DNA of 64,000 nucleotides from Emticicia sp. CRIBPO (GTDB lineage Bacteria; Bacteroidota; Bacteroidia; Cytophagales; Spirosomataceae): positions 124,001-188,000 of the forward strand of contig NZ_JAAAKV010000007.1 of assembly GCF_009905725.1 (NCBI RefSeq), given 5' to 3'. The notes beneath the pieces were generated by a model. The model saw only the letters and a list, made by a program, of their open reading frames with translations, did no database searches and was not told the DNA's origin. This document shows, one piece after another, positions 50,465 to 58,316 of the stretch; positions within the stretch are counted from its first letter, which is position 1; the number at the start of each line of letters is the position of its first letter. The position numbers and the translations under genes were made by a program.

Positions 50465-50806
50465 TTAAAGTTTTGTCTTTAATATTTGTATTTGCTCTTT
50501 TAGAGCGACATTTTCTTTTTCCTTAGCAGCGAGTAACTTTTCATATATCTCTTCAATCTTCTCAAACTGCTCAATTGCCTCTTGTTTAATTGAAGACCTA
50601 TAGGTATTATCCTTCCCAAAAAGTTCTGAGATATTTATGCCCAAGAAATGAGCAATTTTTTCGAGGAATTCCGGATCAAACTTATTAATCTTACCATTTT
50701 CAATCCTGTTCAAAGTAGACAGGTCTATATCAAGATTTGAAGCAAGTTGTTTGGAAGAAATTCCTTTTTTCTCCCTGATTGAGCGGATTTGGTTTCCTAT
50801 TTTCAT
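50465..50806 (-). CDS. XRE-family (HTH_3) transcriptional regulator
   Basis: A 113-residue protein. Residues ~5-62 are the Cro/C1-type helix-turn-helix: IGNQIRSIREKKGISSKQLASNLDIDLSTLNRIENGKINKFDPEFLEKIAHFLGINISELFG. Residues ~75-113 form a Glu/Lys-rich coiled coil, likely for dimerisation. It is divergent from the secreted-peptide/GLPGLI/receptor genes of the islet and may control them. Its own promoter is a near-perfect consensus. Confidence 0.88.
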   Translation of the reverse strand: MKIGNQIRSIREKKGISSKQLASNLDIDLSTLNRIENGKINKFDPEFLEKIAHFLGINISELFGKDNTYRSSIKQEAIEQFEKIEEIYEKLLAAKEKENVALKEQIQILKTKL

Positions 50807-50841
50807 TTTACCGGGTTGTATTGATTTATCAGTAACTCCAT

Positions 50842-50872
50842 CAAACTTACATTCAATTTCTGAATTTACAAA
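50842..50872 (-). promoter_or_regulatory. Promoter of the XRE regulator gene
   Basis: Minus strand: TTTG (50872-50869), a 19-nt spacer and TAAGTTTG (50849-50842), a perfect match to the Bacteroidota consensus, 35 nt before the start codon. The rest of the 316-bp gap up to 51122 holds only a TAATTTTG -7-like element (51041-51048) for the plus-strand genes, without a -33 box. Confidence 0.7.
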
Positions 50873-51122
50873 TATTCGCTTTTTAATATTCTCATTTAAT
50901 TCCGTTTCAGCTATAAAAGGTTAGTGCTGAGGTTATTTTACACTCACTATTTACTGTCAAAAAACATTTCAAGCAAAATATTATGCTGCCCATGCACTTT
51001 ACTGTGCATTTTCGACAACTAAACTAAAAACAACTCTATATAATTTTGGCAGAACTTAGTAGGGAAAGGTTAGGCAGCTACTTTAAATTTCTGTAACAAC
51101 TATAATTATCAATTCTACATTT

Positions 51123-51422
51123 ATGAAAAAACTACTTTTAACCTGTTTTCTCTTGTGTTTAATGTCATCCGTTTTTGCCAATTCTAAGGCTAAGTCAGAA
51201 AGAAAAGGTGATTTAGAAGAATCAAAGAAAGAAGCTAAAGTGACAAAATCTTTACCCGAACTAAAGAAGCCTACTGTCAAACGGAATTTACTCATGACTT
51301 GCTTCGGGTCTTCATGCGGTGCAGTTGTCTGCGATCGATCTAGCAGAAGTTATTCGAGGAGTGAGGCCGTCAGAATGCTCGAATGGATTGAAGATGCATG
51401 TGCGAACGGCGAATTTAGTTAA
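51123..51422 (+). CDS. Small secreted Cys-containing peptide of the islet
   Basis: A 99-residue protein. Residues 1-~19 are a signal peptide (MKKLLLTCFLLCLMSSVFAN). A charged linker (~20-55, Lys/Glu-rich, resembling a leader or pro-region) follows. The C-terminal ~40 residues have four Cys (60, 65, 70, 93), the small residues FGSSCGAVVC, and a helix SRSEAVRMLEWIEDAC. Small secreted proteins of this style occur beside GLPGLI genes in Bacteroidota, as far as I know without assigned function. It could be a processed peptide or signal for the downstream receptor-like protein. It is first of three plus-strand genes; 107 nt separate it from the GLPGLI gene. Confidence 0.65.
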   Translation: MKKLLLTCFLLCLMSSVFANSKAKSERKGDLEESKKEAKVTKSLPELKKPTVKRNLLMTCFGSSCGAVVCDRSSRSYSRSEAVRMLEWIEDACANGEFS

Positions 51423-51528
51423 CAAATCTTTAGTCAATTAATTATCTGTCAACTCAACAATTATCAGCTAATTAATTGACTGTTTTTTTCTGAACGCATC
51501 AGTCATTTTATCATGTACAAAAACTATT

Positions 51529-52326
51529 ATGAAGTCTATCATATTCGTTCTTCTATTTATATTTATTCATTTCGAAAGCTCTTCTCAAAATTATCAAGTA
51601 ACATACGACATTACTTTTTCTCCAAACTCCAACAATCTTAACTACAGATCAAAAGAAAAAGGACTGCTTATAATATCTAATAATAGAGAATCTGTTTTTG
51701 TTACAGAAAATTTCTTAATTGTCGACTCACTTCTAATACAGATGGATGAAAAAGATCTGGATCCGTACTCAGAACTAGACAATTTCCGGAAAACTTCTTC
51801 AAAAAATTTCTTCAAAACCTACATAAAAAAAGATTACGAAAAAAAAGGAACCGAGACTTTTCAGTTGCTAGGAATATCTCAGTATAAATATGATCAAAAT
51901 AACTATTTGAAGTGGGACCTACACTCGGACACCCTAAAACTAAACAATATGATTTGCCATAAGGCCACTACTAAATATGCCGGAAGACAATATGTAGCAT
52001 GGTTTACTACTGAAATCCCTATCCCTGATGGGCCATTCAAGTTTTATGGCTTACCAGGCATGATTGTAAAAATATCTGACACAGAAAATCATTTTAATTT
52101 TGAATTGGTAAGCTTTGAAAAAGTTGTAAAAATCAAAATAAGCAGGCCTTACTTGTACAACGAAGCAATTGAGGTAAGCCAAAAAGAATTTATTAAATTG
52201 CAAAATGAGACGATTTTAACTCCATTAAAACAGATTACGGACGCCGGCATGGTTATTACCTCAGGTGACATAAGTAAATCGACAGGTCCCAGAAAGCAGA
52301 AAACAAATTTTATCGAAAGGGAGTAG
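51529..52326 (+). CDS. GLPGLI-family protein
   Basis: A 265-residue protein with a signal peptide (MKSIIFVLLFIFIHFESSSQ). The family motif appears as FYGLPGMIVKI (174-181), with the preceding WFTTEIPIPDGPFKF, typical of the GLPGLI family of secreted Bacteroidota proteins. The function of the family is unknown; members often sit next to TonB-dependent-receptor-like proteins. Here the receptor-like gene begins 22 nt downstream. The coding DNA is A+T-rich, like the rest of the islet. Confidence 0.85.
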   Translation: MKSIIFVLLFIFIHFESSSQNYQVTYDITFSPNSNNLNYRSKEKGLLIISNNRESVFVTENFLIVDSLLIQMDEKDLDPYSELDNFRKTSSKNFFKTYIKKDYEKKGTETFQLLGISQYKYDQNNYLKWDLHSDTLKLNNMICHKATTKYAGRQYVAWFTTEIPIPDGPFKFYGLPGMIVKISDTENHFNFELVSFEKVVKIKISRPYLYNEAIEVSQKEFIKLQNETILTPLKQITDAGMVITSGDISKSTGPRKQKTNFIERE

Positions 52327-52348
52327 ACTAAAAATCCATAAACAAAGA

Positions 52349-54976
52349 ATGCGTTGCATTGCAATTTTCATCTTTCTTAACACCTCCTTGAGTTCATTTT
52401 CTCAAACAATAGTCCGTGGCTTAGTAAAGGACAAAAACCAAAACCCCATTTCAAACGCAATTTTGACGATCACAGAATCTAGCAAAAATACTTTCCTCAA
52501 CTATGGCTTTTCTGATAAACAAGGTAGATATGAAATAAAATTTTCATCCCTTGCAGACTCTGTAACTTTAGAAGTGAGACTTTTAGGCTATTCTCCTGTA
52601 ACCGGAAAAATTACTAATGAAACGCAGGTAGTTAATTTTAATCTTCAGGAAAGTGTTTTTGAACTCAAAGAATTCAAAGTAAAACCAGAACCCATCAAAA
52701 AAAACGGTGATACACTTTCTTATTCCGTTTCAGCTTTTAAAAATAAGAATGACAGAGTAATTGCCGACATCATAAGGAAATTACCAGGTATAGAGGTCGA
52801 GCCAAATGGCAGGATCCTTTACCAGGGCGAACCTATCAATAAATATTATATTGAAGGCATGGATTTACTGGAAGGTCGTTACAAAATAGCTAATGACAAT
52901 CTAAATGCAGAAGCGGTTACGGATATTGAAGTTATTGAGAATCATCAACCCATTCGCATGCTGGATAGTCTTGTCCTTTCCAACAAAGCTGCCTTGAATA
53001 TAAAGCTGAAGAAGAATATAACTACTACCGGTCAGTTAAGCCTGGCTACCGGATTGCCTGCCGCACTTTGGGATGTTAACCTGACTCCTATGCTCTTTAC
53101 AAAAAAAAAACAATTTCTAGGCAGTTATCAGACCAATAACATTGGTAAAAACAATACGAGTCAATTGATGAGACTTACTCCCGGTATATATAAAGACGGA
53201 CTGCCAACTCCCGAAAATAAACAAGACTGGCTTGGTATACAACAACTCTCCAATCCTTCTTTCAAAAGCCTTAGGTGGCTTGACAACAATAGCCACCTGG
53301 CAAGTATAAATATCCTTAAAACGCTAAAGAAAGACACAGAGCTCCGTTTGATCGCCGATTATTCAAACGACACTCAAATTCAGCAAGGATATACCCAAAC
53401 ACTATTTTTTACTTCAAAAGAAGACAGTATCCGCCTAACTGAGAGTAAATACAACAAACTTCATTTCAACAATCTTAAATCTGATTTAACTTTACAAAAA
53501 AATACTAAAAAAAAATACTTCAAGAACAGTTTAAAATCTAAAGCCTATTGGGATAACCAAACCGGTCTGATAACCAATAATAATGGTGACTTTACCCAAC
53601 TCTTAGAAAATCCTTTTTTTAATATTTCCAATGACTATAAAAATCTGTTAAGGATTGGCAAGTCGATTGTCACTCTTAATTCGAGAACAGGATTTGAAAA
53701 AACACCTCAGAGCTTAACAGTAAGTCCCGGATCATTTACTCCATTAATAAGTAAAGACAGTCTCAAAAACACGATCAGACAAGAAGTTATACAAACTAGC
53801 TTCTTTACAGACAATTCTCTTCAATGGCTGAAGAGAGTTAAAAGAATTTCAATAGGAACGGAAATCGGGTTTATTGTTGAAAAGCAAAAACTGGAGAGTG
53901 CCATTACTTCACCCTCTGAAAGCTTCGGGAATGTCTATACTAATCAACTTAATTGGTTGAATCAAAAGTACTATGTAAATCTCCAATCAAGGTATCGCAA
54001 GGGTGGGTTAAATGTTTCATTAGAAACTCCGGTACATTTTTATTCTTTCCAAATTAAAGATAAAGTTTTGAACAAAGGAGAGTCGTTAGAAAAAATAACA
54101 TTTGAGCCTGCCTTAAATATCAATTATCAGCTAAACCAATTCTGGGCAACTTATCTCTCATCCGGATCAAAAAATGGCTTTGGCGATTTAAATCAGATGT
54201 ACTATGGTTATATTCTGACATCTTACAGAGATATCAACCGATCTGATGCTCCTTTATTGCAAACTCTTACTTTGACTAATAGCGTTGGGATAAGTTACAA
54301 GAACCCGGTAAACTCTACGTTCGGAAGCCTTAATTTCAGCAACAGTAAAAGAAGGAACAATCTTATTTTTGAAAATCATTTGAATGAAGACGGGGGCTCT
54401 CAAAGAGACGCCATCGAAAAAGTAAACTACAACAATAACAATTCCCTGGGAGGTAGACTTGCAAAGTATTTCAGAACTATAAAAACGACATTGACATTAT
54501 CAGCATCTTTGTCATCTCAAGAAAGTGTTCAGATTATAAACAATGAGCTATCCAGGATTAATTTAAGGACATTTACCCCTAACTTCTTATTATCTTCACA
54601 GCCACTCAGCTGGTTTGGTGTTGATTATGGCTATAAACTATCATGCTTTAAGAACATTATTATTGGAGTCCCCAGGCAGAAAATCATACAACAAAATCAT
54701 GAATTAAAACTCAACATCAATCCGAAAGACAATACATATTTCGCTATAATCAATGAGTTATACAACAACAATTTCACTCATTACGAAAGCGTGTTTACAG
54801 ATTTAATTTGCAGGCAAACTGTAGGAAAAAAGAAAGTCGATTTAGAGCTCAACTGGACTAATATTTTTAACGTGAAATCTTTGTTGGCTGTTAATTCCGG
54901 CACATTCAGCTATATTGAAACCTTTTACCGTTTAAGACCTGCTCAACTGACTTTTAAGGTCAGATTTTCACTATAA
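52349..54976 (+). CDS. TonB-dependent-receptor-like outer membrane protein with carboxypeptidase-regulatory-like domain
   Basis: An 875-residue protein. Signal peptide at 1-~19 (ending SSFSQ); CarboxypepD-regulatory-like beta sandwich at ~20-100 (VRGLVKDKNQNPISNAILTI, KQGRYEIKF); plug-like domain at ~105-225 (DTLSYSVSAFKNKNDRVIADIIRKLPGIEVEPNGRILYQGEPINKYYIEGMDLL). The remainder is a long beta barrel ending in RPAQLTFKVRFSL with terminal aromatic. It would import or export a ligand through the outer membrane; the ligand is unknown. The stop lies only 4 nt before the right repeat of the islet. Confidence 0.85.
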   Translation: MRCIAIFIFLNTSLSSFSQTIVRGLVKDKNQNPISNAILTITESSKNTFLNYGFSDKQGRYEIKFSSLADSVTLEVRLLGYSPVTGKITNETQVVNFNLQESVFELKEFKVKPEPIKKNGDTLSYSVSAFKNKNDRVIADIIRKLPGIEVEPNGRILYQGEPINKYYIEGMDLLEGRYKIANDNLNAEAVTDIEVIENHQPIRMLDSLVLSNKAALNIKLKKNITTTGQLSLATGLPAALWDVNLTPMLFTKKKQFLGSYQTNNIGKNNTSQLMRLTPGIYKDGLPTPENKQDWLGIQQLSNPSFKSLRWLDNNSHLASINILKTLKKDTELRLIADYSNDTQIQQGYTQTLFFTSKEDSIRLTESKYNKLHFNNLKSDLTLQKNTKKKYFKNSLKSKAYWDNQTGLITNNNGDFTQLLENPFFNISNDYKNLLRIGKSIVTLNSRTGFEKTPQSLTVSPGSFTPLISKDSLKNTIRQEVIQTSFFTDNSLQWLKRVKRISIGTEIGFIVEKQKLESAITSPSESFGNVYTNQLNWLNQKYYVNLQSRYRKGGLNVSLETPVHFYSFQIKDKVLNKGESLEKITFEPALNINYQLNQFWATYLSSGSKNGFGDLNQMYYGYILTSYRDINRSDAPLLQTLTLTNSVGISYKNPVNSTFGSLNFSNSKRRNNLIFENHLNEDGGSQRDAIEKVNYNNNNSLGGRLAKYFRTIKTTLTLSASLSSQESVQIINNELSRINLRTFTPNFLLSSQPLSWFGVDYGYKLSCFKNIIIGVPRQKIIQQNHELKLNINPKDNTYFAIINELYNNNFTHYESVFTDLICRQTVGKKKVDLELNWTNIFNVKSLLAVNSGTFSYIETFYRLRPAQLTFKVRFSL

Positions 54977-54980
54977 TAAA

Positions 54981-55007
54981 ATTACTCAAAACGGAAACAC
55001 CGAGCTC
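54981..55007. repeat. Right 27-bp direct repeat (functional 3' end of the DUF6702 gene)
   Basis: This copy spans the last six codons and stop of the DUF6702 gene (stop at 54986-54988) plus 5 nt beyond. It matches 50383-50409 with one mismatch. Confidence 0.85.
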
Positions 55008-55495
55008 TTCACCTTGGCGTTGTAGATGATGGTTTTTTTGTCTTTGGGGTAGATGATATTGACAAGGTTGGTCTGGTCATCGAAAAGTTCCTGCATGATG
55101 TCGTTCATCAGGGTATAGCCTTTGATTGACTGGCAGTTGGGAATTTCGTAGTATAACCAGGTGGCGTCCGCTTCTGTTTCGCGGCCCAGGTATTCTCCTT
55201 TTTTAAGTTCTTTCTGAGGGGACAAAAGAGCAAAATGCTTGCTGACATACTGCTCGATCAGCGGGTCATGTTTGTCTTTGGTGGTGGTATTGATGAACAC
55301 CTTTTTACCTCCGAATTTCATCAGGGCACTTTCTAGGTCATCTGTAAAAACACGGATGGTGATTTCGAGCGATTTCGAGGCAGGATTGTAGTTAATCTCT
55401 GTAAGCGAGGTGTGGAAATCATGCCTGGCACCGGAGGCAGGGGTTTTGTCTCCAAATGGATTAAAGAATAATATCAGGCTGAGGATCAGGTGCAT
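54986..55495 (-). CDS. DUF6702-family secreted protein; islet integration target
   Basis: A 169-residue protein with an N-terminal signal (MHLILSLILFFNPFG). HDFHTSLTEINYNPASKSLEITIRVFTDDLESALMKFGGKKVFIN is the characteristic N-terminal block of DUF6702 proteins of Bacteroidota. The function is unknown. It follows rseP on the same strand but a strong hairpin separates them. Its 3' end coincides with the right repeat of the islet and the frame is intact to the stop, so integration preserved the protein. Confidence 0.75.
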   Translation of the reverse strand: MHLILSLILFFNPFGDKTPASGARHDFHTSLTEINYNPASKSLEITIRVFTDDLESALMKFGGKKVFINTTTKDKHDPLIEQYVSKHFALLSPQKELKKGEYLGRETEADATWLYYEIPNCQSIKGYTLMNDIMQELFDDQTNLVNIIYPKDKKTIIYNAKVKSSVFPF

Positions 55496-55500
55496 TTTTG

Positions 55501-55532
55501 AAGAAAAATCCGGAGGATCGGCTCCTCCGGAT
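55501..55532 (-). terminator. Terminator/attenuator between rseP and the DUF6702 gene
   Basis: Minus strand: ATCCGGAGG / CCTCCGGAT perfect stem with 7-nt loop, followed by TTTTCTT. It ends only 5 nt before the DUF6702 start codon, so read-through or a hidden promoter is needed for that gene. Confidence 0.8.
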
Positions 55533-55541
55533 CTGATATTT

Positions 55542-56870
55542 TTAGAATAACTTCAGCGTATCATTAAACAGAACATAAACCATTAACGCCAGCAAAATGA
55601 ATGTTCCTATCTGCTGGGTACGTTCCATGAACTTCTCAGAAGGCTTACGTCCGCTGATCATTTCATAAAGCAAGACAATTACGTGCCCTCCGTCAAGAGC
55701 CGGAATAGGAAGGGCATTCATAAAAGCAAGGGCCATAGACAACAAACCGGTGAGTGTCCAGAATCTTTCCCAGTCCCAATAGCCTCCAAACATCTGTGAT
55801 AAACCCACAGGCCCGCTAAGGGCGTTGGAAGGCGAAATATGGCCTTTGAATATTCTGCTGAAACCCTGGAACTGAGCCGGGATGACAGAAAGGGCATCTC
55901 CTGCTCCTTTCACAAACGACTCACCCAAAGAGTATTGCTTTTTGGTTGAGGTCAATAAAAACTTATTTTTGAATCCGATAGTAGAATCTTTAGCCACTAC
56001 AGGAGAAATGTTCAGCAGTTTGCCGTCTCTTTCTATACCCAGGTTAACTTTTTTGCCGGCATAGCTTTTAAGCTGATGCTGGAATTTCTGAAAGTAGGTC
56101 ACCGGCAGGCTGTCGATGCTGACGATCTTGTCACCATCTTTCATGCCTGCTTTTTCTGCGGGTGAGCCTTTCGTTACTTTATCCACCTGGAAAGGCAGCA
56201 TAGGTTCAAGAAAAGGCTTTTTACTCGCCAGCTGATTGATCAGTTCGTTCGGAATAGGCACCTCTACTATTTTAGCGTCCCTCTCTACTGTAAAGAAAGT
56301 ATTCTCGGTAGCGAGGGCTGCACGGACATCTCCGTAAGTCTCAAAATCACCGTTGTTTATCTTAAGAATTTTATCTCCTGTTTTAAAACCCATTTCCTGG
56401 GCCAGAGGATAGGCATAATAGCCTAATTTATTCACTTCTGCTTTCGAGAAATCTTCATCACCCCAGGTATATTTTACGCCCCAGTAAATCAGGATTCCGA
56501 GGATCACATTGACGATAATACCACCTAACATCACAAAAAGACGTTGCCAGGCTGGTTTTGAGCGGAATTCATAAGGCTCAGGAATAGCTGAAAGCTGGGA
56601 AGAATCTTTGGTTTCGTCGATCATCCCGGCGATATCTACATATCCTCCCAACGGAAACCAACCCAAACCATATTCAGTGTCACCACTTTTCTTTTTCCAG
56701 AGAGCAAAATTCAGGACATTGGGCAGGGGGAAAAGGAAATCGAAGAAGATGTAGAACTTATTAACTCTGATACCAAAGATACGAGCAAAAATAAAGTGTC
56801 CGAATTCGTGTAATCCAACTAAAATCGTCAGTGCCAGCAAAAGCTGAGCGGCCATAATTAATCCTTCCAT
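55542..56870 (-). CDS. rseP: RIP metalloprotease RseP (site-2 protease)
   Basis: A 442-residue membrane protein. Zinc motif HEFGH (21-25) in the first helix and LDGGHV near the C-terminus. Two PDZ domains sit between: one around AQEMGFKTGDKILKINNGDFETYGDVRAAL, one around PAEKAGMKDGDKIVSIDSLPVTYFQ. Site-2 proteases cut anti-sigma factors or other single-pass proteins inside the membrane, releasing a response. In many Bacteroidota it lies beside dxr, which is not seen here. A terminator follows. Confidence 0.94.
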   Translation of the reverse strand: MEGLIMAAQLLLALTILVGLHEFGHFIFARIFGIRVNKFYIFFDFLFPLPNVLNFALWKKKSGDTEYGLGWFPLGGYVDIAGMIDETKDSSQLSAIPEPYEFRSKPAWQRLFVMLGGIIVNVILGILIYWGVKYTWGDEDFSKAEVNKLGYYAYPLAQEMGFKTGDKILKINNGDFETYGDVRAALATENTFFTVERDAKIVEVPIPNELINQLASKKPFLEPMLPFQVDKVTKGSPAEKAGMKDGDKIVSIDSLPVTYFQKFQHQLKSYAGKKVNLGIERDGKLLNISPVVAKDSTIGFKNKFLLTSTKKQYSLGESFVKGAGDALSVIPAQFQGFSRIFKGHISPSNALSGPVGLSQMFGGYWDWERFWTLTGLLSMALAFMNALPIPALDGGHVIVLLYEMISGRKPSEKFMERTQQIGTFILLALMVYVLFNDTLKLF

Positions 56871-57323
56871 AATGTGTCTTTTAGCCCTTTCAATATTTTA
56901 TTTATTCTTTTGTAATTCACTTATGAGAAATGGGCACTTATCTCTCCTCCGAATCTTTATTTGCTTTCCAGAAACCTCTCCGATTAAACACAAAATTAAT
57001 CAAACAAAAAGGACAAATCTAATTCATGGCTTAAGATCATCCTTTATTTTTATAAAAATGTGTTAAAATCCGTGATTAGCAAACACAAAACCTGTATAGT
57101 TTGTTCGAACCCTTTGAAAAACTTACTTAATGCTAACAATTCCGTCACATTGAACACCCTGAAATTAATAAAATATTTGAAGCGGTTTCGCTTATTATCT
57201 TAAAACTTAGTGAAAGTCCGTGCAAATATTCCGAATAGCTTGTGCTTCCGGTATTAAATTGCCTGTCCGGAGGAATTCTTTATCCTGAACCGGAGTTTAT
57301 CTTAATGTAATGATCTGTTAATA
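56871..57323. other. Divergent spacer with no gene
   Basis: This 453-bp spacer separates rseP (-) from ypdA (+). I find no convincing promoter consensus, RNA gene or repeat. One 64-codon plus-strand frame (56872-57066) has no coding character. Promoters for both flanking genes must lie here. Confidence 0.5.
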
Positions 57324-58316
57324 ATGAGAAATAATCCGGAAAAAAAAGAAGTAATCATCATCGGCGGCGGTCCCATCGGCATGGCCTGTGGTCTGGCCTG
57401 TCAGCAGGCGGGCCTCAGCTACCTTATCATTGAAAAGGGCTGCCTGGTCAATTCCCTGTATCATTACCCCACCACCATGACTTTTTTCAGTACCTCTGAA
57501 AGACTCGAGATCGGTAACGTTCCGTTTGTTTCGAACCTGGCCAAGCCCACCCGTGCTGAAGCTCTGGAGTATTACAGAAGGGTATCCATTCACAAACAAC
57601 TGGATATCAGGCTTTTTGAAAAGGTTTCTGAAGTGCAGAAAAAAGACTCAGACAGCTATGAAGTTAAAACGTCAAAGCATACCTATGAAGCTTCCAATGT
57701 TATCCTGGCCACCGGCTTCTATGATATTCCGCACCTGCTGAACGTTCCCGGAGAGGACCTGCCTAAGGTAACGCATTATTATAAAGACCCGCATTTCTAC
57801 GCCATGCAAAAGGTGGTGGTGGTAGGGGCCAACAATTCATCCGTTGACGCCGCCCTGGAAACCTGGAGAAAAGGGGCAGAAGTGACGATGGTAATAAGAG
57901 GCTCAGAAATCGGGTCAAGGGTAAAATATTGGGTAAAACCAGATATAGAAAACCGGATTAAAGAGGGGGAAATCAAAGCTTACTTTAACTCTGAAATAAA
58001 AGAAATCACGCCTGATAAAGTCATCATCAATACACCGGAGGGTGAAGTTGAGATCCATAATGACCGTGTTTTAGCGATGACCGGTTATCAGCCTGATCTT
58101 TCATTCCTTAAAAAAATCGGAATTAACCTGTCGGACGACGAGATCCTGAAGCCTGAATACAACGAAGAAACCATGGAAACCAATCTTCCGGGAATCTTCC
58201 TCGCGGGCGTGGTTTGCGGAGGCATGAACACCCACAGTCTTTTTATCGAAAACTCGCGTGTACATGCCGAAAAGATCATTGAGACGATCTCAGGACGGAA
58301 AGCTTACCGGAATTAA
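57324..58316 (+). CDS. ypdA: YpdA-family flavin-dependent (bacillithiol) disulfide reductase
   Basis: A 330-residue protein. FAD motif VIIIGGGPIGMACGLACQQAG at the N-terminus, then FFSTSERLEIGNVPFV, typical of YpdA, and a second dinucleotide motif KVVVVGANNSSVDAALE for NADPH. GIFLAGVVCGGMNTHSLFIENSRVHA is the C-terminal FAD contact. There is no CxxC pair, as expected for YpdA. In Firmicutes it reduces oxidised bacillithiol; many Bacteroidota make bacillithiol too. It overlaps the convergent murE by 4 nt at the stops. Confidence 0.85.
   Translation: MRNNPEKKEVIIIGGGPIGMACGLACQQAGLSYLIIEKGCLVNSLYHYPTTMTFFSTSERLEIGNVPFVSNLAKPTRAEALEYYRRVSIHKQLDIRLFEKVSEVQKKDSDSYEVKTSKHTYEASNVILATGFYDIPHLLNVPGEDLPKVTHYYKDPHFYAMQKVVVVGANNSSVDAALETWRKGAEVTMVIRGSEIGSRVKYWVKPDIENRIKEGEIKAYFNSEIKEITPDKVIINTPEGEVEIHNDRVLAMTGYQPDLSFLKKIGINLSDDEILKPEYNEETMETNLPGIFLAGVVCGGMNTHSLFIENSRVHAEKIIETISGRKAYRN

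Larger units (their letters stand above)
50383..54980. mobile_element. 4.6-kb genomic islet inserted at the 3' end of the DUF6702 gene
   Basis: The segment lies between two 27-bp direct repeats, one of which is the 3' end of the DUF6702 coding sequence. Integrases of the tyrosine type commonly use gene ends this way and restore the reading frame, as seen here. Contents: an XRE regulator, a Cys-containing secreted peptide, a GLPGLI protein and a TonB-receptor-like protein. The DNA is visibly more A+T-rich than both flanks. There is no integrase or transposase gene inside, so it would be a remnant or an element mobilised in trans. The boundary is observed; the mechanism is inferred. Confidence 0.7.

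Noticed and set aside
50383-54980. Islet read as a transposon or insertion sequence
   Set aside because: No transposase, no terminal inverted repeats, and the flanking repeats are too long for a transposition target duplication. Site-specific integration at a gene end fits better.
56872-57066. 64-codon plus-strand frame in the rseP-ypdA spacer
   Set aside because: No promoter, ribosome site, signal or domain. It begins almost on top of the rseP start and its composition is intergenic.
57103-57110. GTTCGAAC resembling a tRNA T-loop
   Set aside because: No acceptor, D or anticodon stems can be formed around it on either strand.
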